64,000 nt of DNA from assembly GCF_009800925.1 (NCBI RefSeq), contig NZ_WOYF01000005.1, positions 157,859 to 221,858 on the forward strand, read 5' to 3'. A program made the position numbers and the translations under genes. Under the pieces are notes generated by a model that had not been told where the DNA came from, ran no database searches, and saw only the letters and a list, made by a program, of their open reading frames with translations. Shown here one piece after another: positions 37,927-51,355 of this stretch (positions are counted from its first letter, which is position 1; every line of letters begins with the position of its first letter). The DNA comes from Budvicia diplopodorum. Lineage in GTDB: Bacteria > Pseudomonadota > Gammaproteobacteria > Enterobacterales > Enterobacteriaceae.

Positions 37927-38919
37927 ATGAAAAAAACGCTGTTAGCTATGGTGGTGCTCAGTGTCGGTATGACGACATCTATCTCCACAATGGCAGCCAC
38001 AAAAATTGGTGTCACTATTTATAAATATGACGATAACTTTATGTCCGTTGTCCGTAAGGCGATAGAAAAAGAGGCCAATACCGATAAAGACGTCACGCTG
38101 CTGATGAATGACTCGCAAAACGATCAGTCAAAGCAAAACGATCAGGTTGACGTTTTAATTGCTAAAGGCGTTAAAGCATTAGCCATTAATCTGGTCGATC
38201 CGGCGGCGGCTCAGGTTATTATTGATAAAGCCCGCGGCGATTCTATTCCGGTTATTTTTTATAACAAAGAACCGTCTAAAGCTGCGCTGGACAGCTATGA
38301 CAAAGCCTACTTCGTTGGTACTGACTCTAAAGAATCCGGCGTTATTCAGGGGGAACTTATCGCTAAGCAGTGGAAAGCCCACCCTCAATGGGACCTGAAT
38401 AAAGACAGCACGCTTCAATACGTTTTACTGAAAGGCGAACCCGGTCACCCGGATGCCGAAGCCCGCACCACTTATTCGATCAAAACGCTGAATGATACCT
38501 ACAGTATTAAAACCGCTCAGCTACAGATGGACACCGCCATGTGGGATACCGCACAGGCTAAAGACAAAATGGACGCGTGGCTGTCAGGCCCGAATGCCGA
38601 CAAAATCGAGGTGGTAATTTCCAACAACGACGCCATGGCTATGGGCGCGATTGAAGCCTTAAAAGCTCACAATAAATCGGCTATTCCAGTGTTTGGCGTT
38701 GATGCATTACCAGAAGCACTCGCGCTAATCCGTCAGGGTACCATGGCTGGCTCAGTATTAAATGATGCGACTAATCAGGCAAAAGCAACGTTTGAACTGG
38801 CTAAAAATCTGGCCGAGGGTAAACCGGCGGCTGAAGGAACTAAATGGGTCATTAAAGATAAAGTGGTTCGTATTCCTTACGTTGGCGTAGATAAAGATAA
38901 TTTGGATAAGTTTAAGTAA
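37927..38919 (+). CDS. mglB: Galactose/glucose-binding periplasmic protein MglB
   Basis: This is the periplasmic D-galactose/D-glucose receptor of the Mgl ABC importer and a chemotaxis receptor ligand carrier, 330 residues. A signal peptide is cut near STMAA|TKIG. Sugar- and calcium-contacting segments include [30 protein letters not shown] and a DLNKD calcium loop followed later by SNNDAMAMG and VFGVDA. An ATG exists at 37915, but that at 37927 has GGAG seven bases upstream and is preferred. mglA and mglC follow. Confidence 0.93.
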   Translation: MKKTLLAMVVLSVGMTTSISTMAATKIGVTIYKYDDNFMSVVRKAIEKEANTDKDVTLLMNDSQNDQSKQNDQVDVLIAKGVKALAINLVDPAAAQVIIDKARGDSIPVIFYNKEPSKAALDSYDKAYFVGTDSKESGVIQGELIAKQWKAHPQWDLNKDSTLQYVLLKGEPGHPDAEARTTYSIKTLNDTYSIKTAQLQMDTAMWDTAQAKDKMDAWLSGPNADKIEVVISNNDAMAMGAIEALKAHNKSAIPVFGVDALPEALALIRQGTMAGSVLNDATNQAKATFELAKNLAEGKPAAEGTKWVIKDKVVRIPYVGVDKDNLDKFK

Positions 38920-38999
38920 TCCATTGTATTAATAAACAATCGGGGACCTAGCTCTAATGCCCGTCAGTTAAGCGTTTTTACATAATACCTTCTTACAAC

Positions 39000-39075
39000 G
39001 TCGTTATCCTGGCGAAAGCCGGGGTGACGAGGGGCGATGATAATCCAGTAAATAGCCATATCTAATATGGCTATT
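39000..39075. repeat. Inverted repeats in mglB–mglA intergenic region
   Basis: An imperfect dyad CGTCGTTATCCTGGC-GAAA-GCCGGGGTGACG lies at about 39000–39030, and a perfect hairpin AATAGCCATA/TATGGCTATT at 39051–39075. They resemble REP-type or stabilising elements found between mglB and mglA in other enterics. No U run follows, so read-through to mglA is possible. Confidence 0.5.
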
Positions 39076-39126
39076 GCGCTTAACTAACAAACATTAGGGC
39101 ATCCCCCTTTAAGTAAGGCCAGCCGT

Positions 39127-40647
39127 ATGAGCGATACAACTATCACGCCACCCACTGATCTATTACTGGAAATGAGCCACGTCAGTAAGTCATTTCCTGG
39201 CGTAAAAGCATTAGATAACGTTAATCTTAAAGTACGCTCTCATTCAGTTCATGCATTGGTGGGTGAAAACGGAGCTGGAAAATCCACTCTATTGAAGTGC
39301 CTGTTTGGGATTTATAAAAAGGACAGCGGAAAGATAATCTTTCAGGGGAAAGAAGTTAATTTCCACAGTTCAAAAGAGGCGCTGGAACAGGGCGTTTCTA
39401 TGGTTCATCAGGAGCTGAACTTAGTTCTTCAGCGTACCGTGATGGATAACATGTGGCTGGGCCGGTATCCGGTTAAAGGCATGTTTGTCGATCAAAATAA
39501 GATGTATCAGGATACTAAAGCTATTTTTGATGAGCTGGATATCAAGATAGATCCGGCGGAGAAAGTATCAAACTTATCCGTCTCTCAAATGCAGATGATT
39601 GAGATAGCCAGAGCTTTTTCTTATAACGCCAAAATAGTGATTATGGATGAGCCCACCTCGTCTCTTACCGAGCGGGAAGTGAACCACTTATTTAGCATCA
39701 TCAATAAACTCAAAGAGCGTGGCTGCGGTATCGTTTATATCTCCCATAAAATGGAAGAGATCTTCCGGCTATGCGATGAAATCACCGTACTTCGTGACGG
39801 GCAGTGGGTAACCACCCGCCCGTTAAAAGGGCTAGAAATGAACGATATCATTGCCATGATGGTTGGCCGCTCACTCACTCAACGCTTCCCGGAAAAAACT
39901 AACCAAATTGGCGAAATTATCCTTCAGGCTAACAATCTTACCTCCCGCAAGCAGCCTTCCGTCATCGATGTCTCCTTTGATTTACACAAAGGGGAAATAT
40001 TAGGCATTGCTGGCTTAGTCGGAGCAAGACGTACTGACGTGGTGGAAATTCTGTTTGGCATCAGGGAAAAAATTACTGGAAAAATTTATTTAAACGGTAA
40101 AGAAGTTGATAACAACAGCGCCAATGAGGCAATTAATAACGGCTTTGCGCTGGTCACCGAGGAACGCCGTGCTACCGGAATTTATGCACATTTAGATATC
40201 GGTTTTAATGCCCTTATTTCCAATATAAAAATGTATAGAAATCGTTTGGGCTTATTAAATAATAAGCGGATGAAAAGCGACATTCAGTGGGTTATTGACT
40301 CTATGCGGGTAAAAACGCCGGGGCACAGAACGGCTATTGGATCGCTGTCCGGCGGAAATCAGCAAAAAGTAATAATTGGCCGTTGGCTGTTAACCCAACC
40401 AGAAATACTCCTGCTTGATGAGCCTACCAGAGGAATAGACGTAGGCGCTAAGTTCGAAATTTATCAATTAATTATAGAGCTGGCTAAAAAAGAGAAAGGA
40501 ATCATTATTATTTCTTCTGAGATGCCGGAATTACTTGGTATTACCGATCGCATATTGGTTATGAGCAATGGCCGTATGGCAGGTATCGTTAATACTAAGC
40601 AAACCTCCCAGAATGAAATCCTGCAGCTGGCATCAAAATATCTATGA
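39127..40647 (+). CDS. mglA: Galactose/methyl-galactoside ABC ATPase MglA
   Basis: This is a cytoplasmic dual-domain ATPase of the sugar ABC importer, 506 residues. The first domain has Walker [10 protein letters not shown], signature [14 protein letters not shown] and Walker [11 protein letters not shown]. The second domain has a degenerate Walker A region ([10 protein letters not shown]), signature [14 protein letters not shown] and Walker [12 protein letters not shown]. This pattern is typical of RbsA/MglA proteins. It overlaps the frame of mglC at its end. Confidence 0.94.
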   Translation: MSDTTITPPTDLLLEMSHVSKSFPGVKALDNVNLKVRSHSVHALVGENGAGKSTLLKCLFGIYKKDSGKIIFQGKEVNFHSSKEALEQGVSMVHQELNLVLQRTVMDNMWLGRYPVKGMFVDQNKMYQDTKAIFDELDIKIDPAEKVSNLSVSQMQMIEIARAFSYNAKIVIMDEPTSSLTEREVNHLFSIINKLKERGCGIVYISHKMEEIFRLCDEITVLRDGQWVTTRPLKGLEMNDIIAMMVGRSLTQRFPEKTNQIGEIILQANNLTSRKQPSVIDVSFDLHKGEILGIAGLVGARRTDVVEILFGIREKITGKIYLNGKEVDNNSANEAINNGFALVTEERRATGIYAHLDIGFNALISNIKMYRNRLGLLNNKRMKSDIQWVIDSMRVKTPGHRTAIGSLSGGNQQKVIIGRWLLTQPEILLLDEPTRGIDVGAKFEIYQLIIELAKKEKGIIIISSEMPELLGITDRILVMSNGRMAGIVNTKQTSQNEILQLASKYL

Positions 40648-40664
40648 GTTATAGGAACACCACT

Positions 40665-41675
40665 ATGCATGCGCTAAATAAAAGCCCTGTTCTAAATTTC
40701 ATGAAAAACAACGGGATCTATATTGTTCTTTTTGTTTTGCTTGGCATCATTATTATTCAAGATACGTCGTTTCTTAGCTTACTTAACTTAAGTAATATTC
40801 TTACCCAATCTTCCGTGAGAATTATTATTGCCTTAGGCGTTGCCGGGCTAATCGTTACGCAGGGAACCGATCTTTCTGCCGGCCGTCAGGTTGGACTTGC
40901 CGCCGTTATTGCTGCAACCCTGCTACAGTCCATGAGCAATGTGAATAAGGTATTCCCGTCACTGGGTGAAATTCCTATCGCAGCGGTCATTATTACCGTT
41001 TGTCTGGTGGGTGCCGTGATTGGATTAATCAATGGATTAGTCATCGCCTATCTGAACGTGACGCCGTTTATTACCACTCTAGGTACGATGATTATCGTTT
41101 ACGGCGTGAACTCGCTGTACTACGACTACGTTGGCGCCTCACCTATCGCCGGATTTGACCCAAGATTCTCTACGTTTGCTCAAGGGTTTATTAGGATGGG
41201 GGATTTTAAACTTTCCTACATTACCTTTTACGCCATCATTGCCATTATTTTTGTCTGGATACTGTGGAATAAAACCCGCTTCGGGAAAAATATTTTTGCC
41301 ATTGGCGGTAATCCTGAAGCGGCGAAAGTATCGGGTGTGAACGTAACGTTAAACCTGATACTCATTTATGCGCTTTCCGGCGTGTTCTATGCGTTTGGAG
41401 GTCTGCTTGAGGCCGGTAGAATTGGTAGTGCAACCAATAATTTAGGGTTTATGTATGAGTTAGATGCCATTGCTGCCTGCGTAGTCGGTGGGGTTTCATT
41501 TAGCGGCGGCGTAGGAACCGTCTCAGGGGTGGTTACCGGGGTACTTATTTTTACCGTAATAAACTACGGGCTAACCTATATCGGCGTTAATCCTTACTGG
41601 CAGTATATTATTAAAGGCAGCATTATCATTTTTGCCGTAGCGTTAGATTCATTGAAATACGCGAAGAAAAAGTAA
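40665..41675 (+). CDS. mglC: Galactose/methyl-galactoside ABC permease MglC
   Basis: This is an inner-membrane permease of the BPD_transp_2 family, 336 residues with about ten helices. Highly conserved segments include NILTQSSVRIIIALGVAGLI, VTQGTDLSAGRQVG and IGGNPEAAKVSGVNV. An in-frame ATG at 40644 overlaps mglA, but the ATG at 40665 has AGGAA eight bases upstream and aligns with E. coli MglC (MHALNKS against MSALNKK). It ends the mgl operon, with a strong terminator 20 bp on. Confidence 0.93.
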   Translation: MHALNKSPVLNFMKNNGIYIVLFVLLGIIIIQDTSFLSLLNLSNILTQSSVRIIIALGVAGLIVTQGTDLSAGRQVGLAAVIAATLLQSMSNVNKVFPSLGEIPIAAVIITVCLVGAVIGLINGLVIAYLNVTPFITTLGTMIIVYGVNSLYYDYVGASPIAGFDPRFSTFAQGFIRMGDFKLSYITFYAIIAIIFVWILWNKTRFGKNIFAIGGNPEAAKVSGVNVTLNLILIYALSGVFYAFGGLLEAGRIGSATNNLGFMYELDAIAACVVGGVSFSGGVGTVSGVVTGVLIFTVINYGLTYIGVNPYWQYIIKGSIIIFAVALDSLKYAKKK

Positions 41676-41693
41676 TTTATTATGCTGTAAAAA

Positions 41694-41720
41694 AACGTCG
41701 CTAAAATAGCGACGTTTTTT
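41694..41720. terminator. Bidirectional terminator after mglC
   Basis: AACGTCGCTA and TAGCGACGTT form a perfect 10-bp stem with a 3-base loop. It is flanked by A and T runs, so it can end transcription from both directions (mgl on plus, the GNA1162-like gene on minus). Confidence 0.92.
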
Positions 41721-41774
41721 ATTAACAATCTAACAGAGCTCTAAACTAGCCCCATTGGTATAGAAGATTCTATT

Positions 41775-42431
41775 TTACTCTGCGTCTTTTCCGTATTTAG
41801 GAGAACGCGGACCATAAAGAATACCATCAGGTTTTCCAGCACCAAGCAGACGAACGCTGGTCACCCCAGCAACGGCGAAACTTTTGTCACTCAGAGTATG
41901 AACAATTTGGCTCACCGCAGCCTGAACCAATATGCCGATTAAACTACCCGATCCAGAATTTTGTTCATTAGATGAGGCCGTTGCCGAACCGCTCCATAAA
42001 AGAGTGCCCGTTGCTAAATCAACTAATTTAGCCTCAGCGGTAACTCGAGTATCACTGGCTATGACCTGATAAGAGGTACCATAGTCTTTAACGGTTATAT
42101 AAAGTGCGCTATCAGCACCAAATATTTCCCTAAGCTTTACTGCGCTGGTGGACTGAATATCACCACTATTAACCACACCGTTCTGCTTAAAAACCTCTTC
42201 TACCGTGGCTACAGGGAAAACATAGTAACCCGCTTCGGATAAAGGATTAGTGACCTGAGAAAGCATACCGTGGCTAGCGTTAACCTCAGGAGAATCATTC
42301 TGAGGTAATAAAACTAAAATACTTTTAGGCTGATGTTGCCTAAATGCCGTGTAGTCAAAATTTTCTTTTTTAGCACAGCCGGTTAGTAATACAGCCGCTA
42401 ATAATCCACATAATGCGATAATCCGTTTCAT
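41775..42431 (-). CDS. GNA1162/DUF799-family lipoprotein
   Basis: This 218-residue lipoprotein has a lipobox LLTGC with the lipidated cysteine at about residue 19. The rest matches the DUF799 (GNA1162-like) family: a KSILVLLPQNDSPEVNA strand-helix start and a long alternating beta region containing TLLWSGSATASSNE. It is the third gene of a trio (CsgG-like, DUF4810, DUF799), overlapping the DUF4810 gene by four bases. Members of the trio are predicted outer-membrane or periplasmic assembly factors; function is not known. Confidence 0.78.
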   Translation of the reverse strand: MKRIIALCGLLAAVLLTGCAKKENFDYTAFRQHQPKSILVLLPQNDSPEVNASHGMLSQVTNPLSEAGYYVFPVATVEEVFKQNGVVNSGDIQSTSAVKLREIFGADSALYITVKDYGTSYQVIASDTRVTAEAKLVDLATGTLLWSGSATASSNEQNSGSGSLIGILVQAAVSQIVHTLSDKSFAVAGVTSVRLLGAGKPDGILYGPRSPKYGKDAE

Positions 42432-42787
42432 TTTTTACCTCCTTTACTTTTATTAATTAAGAAATTCATAAAAGTTGTGGATTCTGGAAACTGTGCTTTT
42501 TCTGCCTCGAACTCAGGTATAGCTAATTCAGGGTGACCTGTATTGCTATATAACATACCTAAATGAGCATGTAGCCCTGGAGGAACAGGTAAGTTTTTTG
42601 CCTGTGCTTTTTGAATAATTTCTTTCAGCTTCTCAATTTGCTGTTCTGGACTGGTACTATCACTCTGATAATATTGATAAATTGTAGCTTGATAATCATT
42701 CCAGTAATAAATAGGCCGCGGTGCTTTAGAACATCCCACCAATAAGAGAACGGCTAATAAACAACCAATTTTATAGATTAATTTCAT
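42428..42787 (-). CDS. DUF4810-family lipoprotein
   Basis: This 119-residue lipoprotein has lipobox LLVGC (Cys at about 19). Its body has a TPR-like repeat (LPPGLHAHLGMLYSNTGHPE) and ends in a basic tail. It sits between the CsgG-like and the DUF799 genes, overlapping the latter by ATGA. The tetratricopeptide-like segment suggests protein binding in the envelope. It is only known as the partner of the other two. Confidence 0.75.
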   Translation of the reverse strand: MKLIYKIGCLLAVLLLVGCSKAPRPIYYWNDYQATIYQYYQSDSTSPEQQIEKLKEIIQKAQAKNLPVPPGLHAHLGMLYSNTGHPELAIPEFEAEKAQFPESTTFMNFLINKSKGGKK

Positions 42788-42821
42788 CGTTATTCCGTTA
42801 TAAAAAACTTATCCGTATAAA

Positions 42822-43493
42822 TTATTGAGCTGGTTTCCATGCACCACTTTCAATACCTGTAACTAAATTATTTACCGCTTCGCGAATGGCTAAATCCAAT
42901 ACTTTGCCATTTAGCGTTGAGTCATAGCTGGCAGTGCCGCCAAAGCCAACCACTTCACGGTTTGATAATTCATATTCTCCGGCGCCCTGAGAAGAAAAAA
43001 CGACTTCAGAGGTTTGTACATTCACTATATTTAAATTAACTTTAGCGTAGGCTATTTGTGTTTTTCCACGGCCCAAAATGCCAAACAGCTGGCGATCGCC
43101 AACTTCTTTACGGCCAAACTCAGTAACATCACCGGTAATAACGTAGCTAGCGCCTTTGAGCGTTTGGGCTTTTCCTTTAATTCCGGATTCAACCTTAATC
43201 TCTTCCATATTGGTACGATCTAATACGTTAAACCGACCGGTTTGCTGTAAATGCGTCACCAAAATAGTTTTTGATTGGTTGCCTAAACGATCAACACCGT
43301 CAGAAAAAACGCCGTTCATGTAGCTAGAACGATTATCAAATTTTCCAACGGAAATAGCGCTACGAGGACCACTATATGAAGTGCTATAAGAAGCAACTTT
43401 AGCAACCTCAACCGAGCGTGATGACTCAGTAGCACAGCCCGACAATAATATTGTTACTACAAACGTAGATAAAAAAATGACTTTATTTTTCAT
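42822..43493 (-). CDS. CsgG/HfaB-family outer-membrane lipoprotein
   Basis: This 223-residue lipoprotein has lipobox LLSGC (Cys20) and a CsgG domain resembling curli export channels and HfaB. Visible features are the strand SAISVGKFDNRSSY and the segment TGRFNVLDRTNMEEIKVE, plus the ASYVITGDVTEFG core. The frame opens at 43589, but the ATG at 43493 has AAGGAT eight bases upstream and gives a correct lipoprotein signal. No csgA or csgB genes are nearby, so a curli role is unlikely. It heads the trio and is separated by 34 bp from the DUF4810 gene. Confidence 0.8.
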   Translation of the reverse strand: MKNKVIFLSTFVVTILLSGCATESSRSVEVAKVASYSTSYSGPRSAISVGKFDNRSSYMNGVFSDGVDRLGNQSKTILVTHLQQTGRFNVLDRTNMEEIKVESGIKGKAQTLKGASYVITGDVTEFGRKEVGDRQLFGILGRGKTQIAYAKVNLNIVNVQTSEVVFSSQGAGEYELSNREVVGFGGTASYDSTLNGKVLDLAIREAVNNLVTGIESGAWKPAQ

Positions 43494-43600
43494 GGAAAAA
43501 TCCTTCAACAGAGGTAAAATAACGCTTAAATATTTATTATCAATTTGATTTTTAATAAAAATTCGCACCATGATATCAATATTTAACATGAGAGTATTTA

Positions 43601-44326
43601 TTAATTATTTACTATTTTATATCTTTTATCCACAACTGAGATGACCGGTACCTGTCTAGTTTTTTCAAAGTAATCATAGGCCGGTTTTAGGCTTTGCCAG
43701 AAAGATAAATCCGCTGATTCCCGATGGTTGTTGATATTTTCCTTGGTCATTGCAAAAGGAAAAATATGAATCGGAATGCTTTTCTGCCCACTGTTCAACG
43801 CTTGTTCTACTAAGCCATAAATCTCAGTAATAATTGGATCGGTCATGGCGTAACACCCAACAGAAGCGCAACCTCCGTGAACCATCAAAAAGTCACCGGT
43901 ATAGCCGTTGGCTCTATCGAACGCATTGGGATAGCCAATATTAAAAGAGAGATGATATTGGCTTTTGGGGTTGAGTAACCTTTTGTCCGTTGAGTAAAAG
44001 CCTTCAGGACTCTTCATATCACCCTGTACCTTTTTAGGGCCTAATCCGCCGGAATAAGCGCAAATTACATAGGTTTTATACAGGCCATATTTTTTCCCAT
44101 CGGAAGTAACCCAGAGCTCAAGTTTATCTTCCGCTTTTAACAACCGGATATATAGACGATCGCCGGGTTGAATAACAATAGTTGGGCGTTGAGGATAAGA
44201 GGACGGAGGAACAGCGCTATTAGTAGAATCGTTTTTCATAGCTAAATAATCTGAAATATTACGATAAATGAAAAAACTGACGAGCAATATCAGCAGCAGA
44301 AGAACAATAAAAACGGTTTTCCTCAT
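43601..44326 (-). CDS. YkuD-domain L,D-transpeptidase-like protein (YafK/DpaA-like)
   Basis: This 241-residue protein has one N-terminal membrane anchor (FIVLLLLILLVSFFIY) and a YkuD catalytic domain with HGGCASVGCYAM, where the last cysteine is the nucleophile. In E. coli the closest type is YafK (DpaA), which cleaves the bond between peptidoglycan and Braun lipoprotein. It lies between the atp operon and the CsgG-like lipoprotein genes, all in one direction. A TSSY-type linker (residues about 35–50) precedes the domain. Both crosslink formation and cleavage are possible; homology favours cleavage. Confidence 0.75.
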   Translation of the reverse strand: MRKTVFIVLLLLILLVSFFIYRNISDYLAMKNDSTNSAVPPSSYPQRPTIVIQPGDRLYIRLLKAEDKLELWVTSDGKKYGLYKTYVICAYSGGLGPKKVQGDMKSPEGFYSTDKRLLNPKSQYHLSFNIGYPNAFDRANGYTGDFLMVHGGCASVGCYAMTDPIITEIYGLVEQALNSGQKSIPIHIFPFAMTKENINNHRESADLSFWQSLKPAYDYFEKTRQVPVISVVDKRYKIVNN

Positions 44327-44378
44327 GGGGGCTATATTCCTTTATACCGACGGCAGTAAATCATCATAAGCTAATAAC

Positions 44379-44410
44379 AAAAAAGCCAATCTGCGAACAG
44401 ACTGGCTTTT
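44379..44410 (-). terminator. Rho-independent terminator of atp operon
   Basis: AAAAGCCAATCT and AGACTGGCTTTT form a 12-bp stem with one wobble pair and a 6-base loop. On the minus strand it is followed by a run of Ts. It lies 30 bp after the atpC stop. Confidence 0.9.
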
Positions 44411-44439
44411 ATAAAACACCGAACAAAACGTAGCGTGTT

Positions 44440-44865
44440 TTAGTACATCAATTTCTTGGTCAATTCAATTACGCGCAGTTTTGCAATCGCTTTGCTTAAC
44501 TCTGCAGATGCCTGTGCATAATCGACGTCACCATGCGAATTACGGATATGTTCTTCCGCTTTGCGCTTGGATTCCATTGCCCGGGCTTCATCAAGATCCT
44601 GTCCGCGGATAGCCGTATCAGATAAAACGGTGACGATAGTCGGTTGGACTTCGAGAATACCACCTGAAAGGTAGATAAACTCTTCATCACCGTTAACCTT
44701 AACAATACGAATCAGGCCCGGCTTGATGGCAGTGAGCAGCGGGGTATGCTGAGGAAAAATCCCCAATTCACCTTCACTACCCGTCACCTGGATTTTTTGG
44801 ACCTCGCCGGAAAACATATTGTTCTCCGCGCTGACTACATCCAGATGGAAAGTTGATACAGCCAT
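44440..44865 (-). CDS. atpC: ATP synthase epsilon subunit
   Basis: This is the central-stalk epsilon subunit of F1, which couples rotation and inhibits ATPase activity, 141 residues. The N-terminal beta-sandwich is recognised from [14 protein letters not shown] and the [17 protein letters not shown] segment; the C-terminal helical hairpin ends with [11 protein letters not shown]. It is the last gene of the atpIBEFHAGDC operon. Confidence 0.96.
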   Translation of the reverse strand: MAVSTFHLDVVSAENNMFSGEVQKIQVTGSEGELGIFPQHTPLLTAIKPGLIRIVKVNGDEEFIYLSGGILEVQPTIVTVLSDTAIRGQDLDEARAMESKRKAEEHIRNSHGDVDYAQASAELSKAIAKLRVIELTKKLMY

Positions 44866-44886
44866 GTCGCCCTCCTCATTGCACCA

Positions 44887-46287
<1,401 letters not shown>

Positions 46288-46299
46288 CTAAACCTAGCT

Positions 46300-47163
46300 T
46301 TAGACCGCTGAAGCTCCCGATACAATCTCGGTGAGTTCCTGAGTGATACTGGTCTGACGCGCTTTGTTATAAACTAACTGAAGCTCTTTAATCAGCTCGC
46401 CGCCGTTATCGGTTGCGGCTTTCATCGCTACCATTCGTGCAGCCTGCTCGCTAGCCAGGTTTTCTACTACACTTTGATAAACCTGCGATTCGACATAACG
46501 ACGCAGCAGAGTATCTAGCAGCGACTTCGGATCGGGCTCGTATAGATAATCCCAGGACTTGCTTTTTAACTCTTCATCATCTGACTTAGGTAACGGTAGT
46601 AACTGTGTGATTTCTGGCGACTGGGACATGGTATTAACAAACTTGTTGTTTGCCACATACAGTCGATCTAAACGACCTTCATCGAAGGCCTGTAGCATCA
46701 CTTTTACCGGACCAATCAGTTCAGATACAGAAGGAACATCACCCATTCCGGTCACCTGAGCAACGATATTACCGCCAACCGATGAGAAGAAAGAGGCACC
46801 TTTAGAGCCAATTACCGCCAAATCAACGTTAACGCTCTTATCGTTCCACTCTTTCATTTCAGCCAACAGTTTTTTGAATAGGTTAATATTCAAACCACCG
46901 CACAGGCCCCGGTCGGTAGACACCACCAGATAACCAACGCGTTTAACGTCACGGTCATCCAGATAAGGGTGCTTATACTCAAGATTACCTAACGCAAGGT
47001 GACTAATCACTTTACGCATCATCTCAGCATAAGGACGGCTTGCCGCCATGCGATCTTGCGATTTACGCATTTTAGAGGCGGCAACCATTTCCATCGCTTT
47101 GGTGATCTTCTGCGTATTTTGTACGCTACCGATCTTACTACGAATTTCTTTTGCGTTGGCCAT
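46300..47163 (-). CDS. atpG: ATP synthase gamma subunit
   Basis: This is the rotating central shaft of F1, 287 residues. The N-terminal helix [22 protein letters not shown] and the C-terminal helix [20 protein letters not shown] form the coiled coil. It sits between atpA and atpD. Confidence 0.96.
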   Translation of the reverse strand: MANAKEIRSKIGSVQNTQKITKAMEMVAASKMRKSQDRMAASRPYAEMMRKVISHLALGNLEYKHPYLDDRDVKRVGYLVVSTDRGLCGGLNINLFKKLLAEMKEWNDKSVNVDLAVIGSKGASFFSSVGGNIVAQVTGMGDVPSVSELIGPVKVMLQAFDEGRLDRLYVANNKFVNTMSQSPEITQLLPLPKSDDEELKSKSWDYLYEPDPKSLLDTLLRRYVESQVYQSVVENLASEQAARMVAMKAATDNGGELIKELQLVYNKARQTSITQELTEIVSGASAV

Positions 47164-47209
47164 ATCAGCTTCTCCTCACTACCAGACGGCCCCTAAAGGC
47201 CGTTAGGTA

Positions 47210-48751
47210 TTACCAAGACTGGGTTGCTTTGAAGGCATCAAGGATGGCTTTGAATCCAGCCTCAATCTCATCGTTATAGCCACCAGTTTGGTTGACTTGC
47301 TGTAAAAGCTCGGCGTAGTCACGCTCGGCAAAGGCTAACAATGCCCCTTCAAAGCTACCGATTTTTTCTAATTCAACGTCTTCCAGATAACCACGTTCTG
47401 CAGCAAAAAGAACCAGAGCCTGACTTGCTACCGACATAGGTGCATACTGTTTCTGTTTTAGCAGTTCAGTAACTTTCTGACCGTGGCTTAGCTGTTTACG
47501 CGTTGCATCATCTAAATCAGAAGCAAACTGGGAAAATGCTGCCAGCTCGCGATACTGTGCCAGTGCGGTACGAATACCACCGGACAGTTTCTTAATGATT
47601 TTAGTTTGTGCAGCACCACCAACGCGGGATACGGAAATACCCGGGTTAACAGCAGGGCGAATACCGGCGTTAAACAGGTTAGATTCTAAGAAGATCTGAC
47701 CATCGGTGATAGAGATTACGTTAGTCGGAACGAACGCAGAAACGTCACCTGCCTGAGTTTCGATGATCGGTAATGCGGTTAAAGAACCGGTTTTACCTTT
47801 CACTTCACCGTTGGTAAATTTTTCAACGTAGTCAGCATTAACGCGTGCTGCACGCTCTAACAGACGGGAGTGGAGATAAAACACATCGCCTGGGAACGCT
47901 TCACGACCTGGTGGACGACGTAGTAACAGAGAAATCTGACGATAAGCTACGGCCTGTTTAGACAAGTCATCATAAATAATCAGAGCATCTTCACCGCGGT
48001 CGCGGAAATATTCACCCATCGCACATCCGGCATAAGGCGCCAGATATTGCAGAGCGGCTGATTCTGATGCAGATGCAACCACAACAACGGTGTTTGCTAA
48101 TGCATTATGTTCTTCTAGCTTACGCACAACGTTGGCGATAGTTGAAGCTTTCTGGCCAATAGCCACATAAATACATTTAATGCCAGAGTCGCGTTGATTG
48201 ATGATCGCATCGATTGCCATTGCAGTTTTACCCGTCTGGCGGTCACCGATAATCAGCTCACGCTGACCACGGCCGATTGGGATCATGGCATCAACAGACT
48301 TATAGCCAGTCTGTACAGGCTGGTCTACGGATTGACGCTCGATAACGCCCGGAGCAATCGCTTCAACGGCAGAAAATCCGTCGTTTTCGACCGGACCTTT
48401 ACCATCAATAGGTGCACCCAACGTGTTAACAACACGACCAAGCAGACCACGACCAACCGGAACCTCAAGAATACGACCGGTACATTTGACCTTCATGCCT
48501 TCCGCAAGATCGGTATATGGACCCATAACTACCGCACCAACGGAGTCACGCTCAAGGTTTAGTGCTATCGCATAACGGCTGCCTGGCAATGCGATCATCT
48601 CGCCCTGCATAACATCGGCTAAGCCGTGAATACGGATGATTCCGTCACTAACGGAAACAATGGTACCTTCATTGTGAGCTTCACTCACAACGCTGAACTG
48701 AGCAATACGTTGCTTAATCAGCTCGCTGATTTCTGTGGAATTCAGTTGCAT
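47210..48751 (-). CDS. atpA: ATP synthase alpha subunit
   Basis: This is the non-catalytic nucleotide-binding subunit of F1, 513 residues. Walker A is GDRQTGKTA, and the signature [17 protein letters not shown] is present. It starts [16 protein letters not shown], as in E. coli. It lies between atpH and atpG. Confidence 0.97.
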   Translation of the reverse strand: MQLNSTEISELIKQRIAQFSVVSEAHNEGTIVSVSDGIIRIHGLADVMQGEMIALPGSRYAIALNLERDSVGAVVMGPYTDLAEGMKVKCTGRILEVPVGRGLLGRVVNTLGAPIDGKGPVENDGFSAVEAIAPGVIERQSVDQPVQTGYKSVDAMIPIGRGQRELIIGDRQTGKTAMAIDAIINQRDSGIKCIYVAIGQKASTIANVVRKLEEHNALANTVVVVASASESAALQYLAPYAGCAMGEYFRDRGEDALIIYDDLSKQAVAYRQISLLLRRPPGREAFPGDVFYLHSRLLERAARVNADYVEKFTNGEVKGKTGSLTALPIIETQAGDVSAFVPTNVISITDGQIFLESNLFNAGIRPAVNPGISVSRVGGAAQTKIIKKLSGGIRTALAQYRELAAFSQFASDLDDATRKQLSHGQKVTELLKQKQYAPMSVASQALVLFAAERGYLEDVELEKIGSFEGALLAFAERDYAELLQQVNQTGGYNDEIEAGFKAILDAFKATQSW

Positions 48752-48763
48752 GTTCCAGTCCCC

Positions 48764-49297
48764 TTAAGACTGCAATACTTCAGTCAAGCGATCAAGACGG
48801 CCACGAACGCTGCCATCTATCACCATATCACCCGCACGGATGATAATACCTGCCATGACAGACTTATCTATTTTGCAATTTAGCTTAACTTTGCGTGACA
48901 AACGTTTTTCCATCGCAGCGGCTATCTTAGCCATCTGGTTGTCATTCAATGGAGTAGCAGAGGTGACATCCACTTCAATGGTTGACTCCTGTGCTGAACG
49001 CAGTTGAATAAACTGTTCTAACACGTCAGGAAGTACGATTAAACGTCCATTTTCGGCCATGACCTTAACCAGATTTTGACCATTCTCGTCGAGCTGCTCG
49101 CCACATATAGCAAGAAACGTACTTGCTAAATGTTCCGGAGCCAAGGCGCTTGATAATAAATCAGCGACTTGGTCATCGCGGCTAACTTGAGCAGCAAACG
49201 TAAGCATTTGCTGCCAGCGGTCTAAGCCTTGCTGCTCAACGGCAAAGTCAAAAGCTGCTTTGGCGTAGGGGCGAGCTACAGTAATAAATTCAGACAT
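48764..49297 (-). CDS. atpH: ATP synthase delta subunit
   Basis: This is the peripheral-stalk subunit joining F1 to subunit b, 177 residues. N-terminal [15 protein letters not shown] and C-terminal [20 protein letters not shown] are diagnostic. It is 12 bp upstream of atpA. Confidence 0.96.
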   Translation of the reverse strand: MSEFITVARPYAKAAFDFAVEQQGLDRWQQMLTFAAQVSRDDQVADLLSSALAPEHLASTFLAICGEQLDENGQNLVKVMAENGRLIVLPDVLEQFIQLRSAQESTIEVDVTSATPLNDNQMAKIAAAMEKRLSRKVKLNCKIDKSVMAGIIIRAGDMVIDGSVRGRLDRLTEVLQS

Positions 49298-49311
49298 CTG
49301 CCCCTCCCTCC

Positions 49312-49782
49312 TTACAGTTCAGCGACCAGTTTATCAACGATGTCGCTATTAGCAGCTTCATCCACGGAACGTTCGATAATTTTCTCAGCACCGGCAATCG
49401 CCAGCATAGCTACTTGCTTACGCAATTCTTCACGCGCACGTTTGCGTTCTGCGTCTATTTCAGCCTGAGCCTGAGCAAGAATCTTAGAGCGTTCTTGTTC
49501 AGCCTCAGCTTTAGCTTCGTCGACTATTTGAGCTTTACGCTTATTAGCTTGCTCGATAATCACCTGAGCGTCAGCCTTGGCTTGAGCTAACTGGTCGGTC
49601 ACATTGGCTTGCGCTAAGTCCAGATCTTTTTTAGCTCGCTCTGCAGAAGCTAAGCCGTCAGCAATTTCTTTTTGACGCTTTTCGATGGCACTGATAATCG
49701 GTGGCCATACGTACTTCATACAGAACCAGACAAACAGGACAAACGCTATCGCCTGGCCGAGGATTGTTGCGTTAATATTCAC
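49312..49782 (-). CDS. atpF: ATP synthase subunit b
   Basis: This is the membrane-anchored peripheral stalk of Fo, 156 residues. One N-terminal transmembrane helix ([20 protein letters not shown]) precedes a long, alanine- and charge-rich helix that dimerises. Length and sequence match E. coli AtpF. Confidence 0.96.
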   Translation of the reverse strand: MNINATILGQAIAFVLFVWFCMKYVWPPIISAIEKRQKEIADGLASAERAKKDLDLAQANVTDQLAQAKADAQVIIEQANKRKAQIVDEAKAEAEQERSKILAQAQAEIDAERKRAREELRKQVAMLAIAGAEKIIERSVDEAANSDIVDKLVAEL

Positions 49783-49836
49783 AGCACAATGCCTCTTTCT
49801 AATTTAACGATTGGGTGTGGTTTCAATTATGCAACG

Positions 49837-50094
<258 letters not shown>

Positions 50095-50123
50095 TCAGTT
50101 AAAACTTAGCAGGGTTGTGAATA

Positions 50124-51355
<1,232 letters not shown>

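Noticed and set aside
42822..43493. Curli biogenesis locus
   Set aside because: The CsgG-like protein occurs without CsgA, CsgB, CsgD, CsgE or CsgF; its partners are DUF4810 and DUF799 lipoproteins.
43626..43634. Perfect DnaA box TTATCCACA at the end of the YkuD-domain gene
   Set aside because: Single isolated box in coding DNA; chance occurrence is likely.
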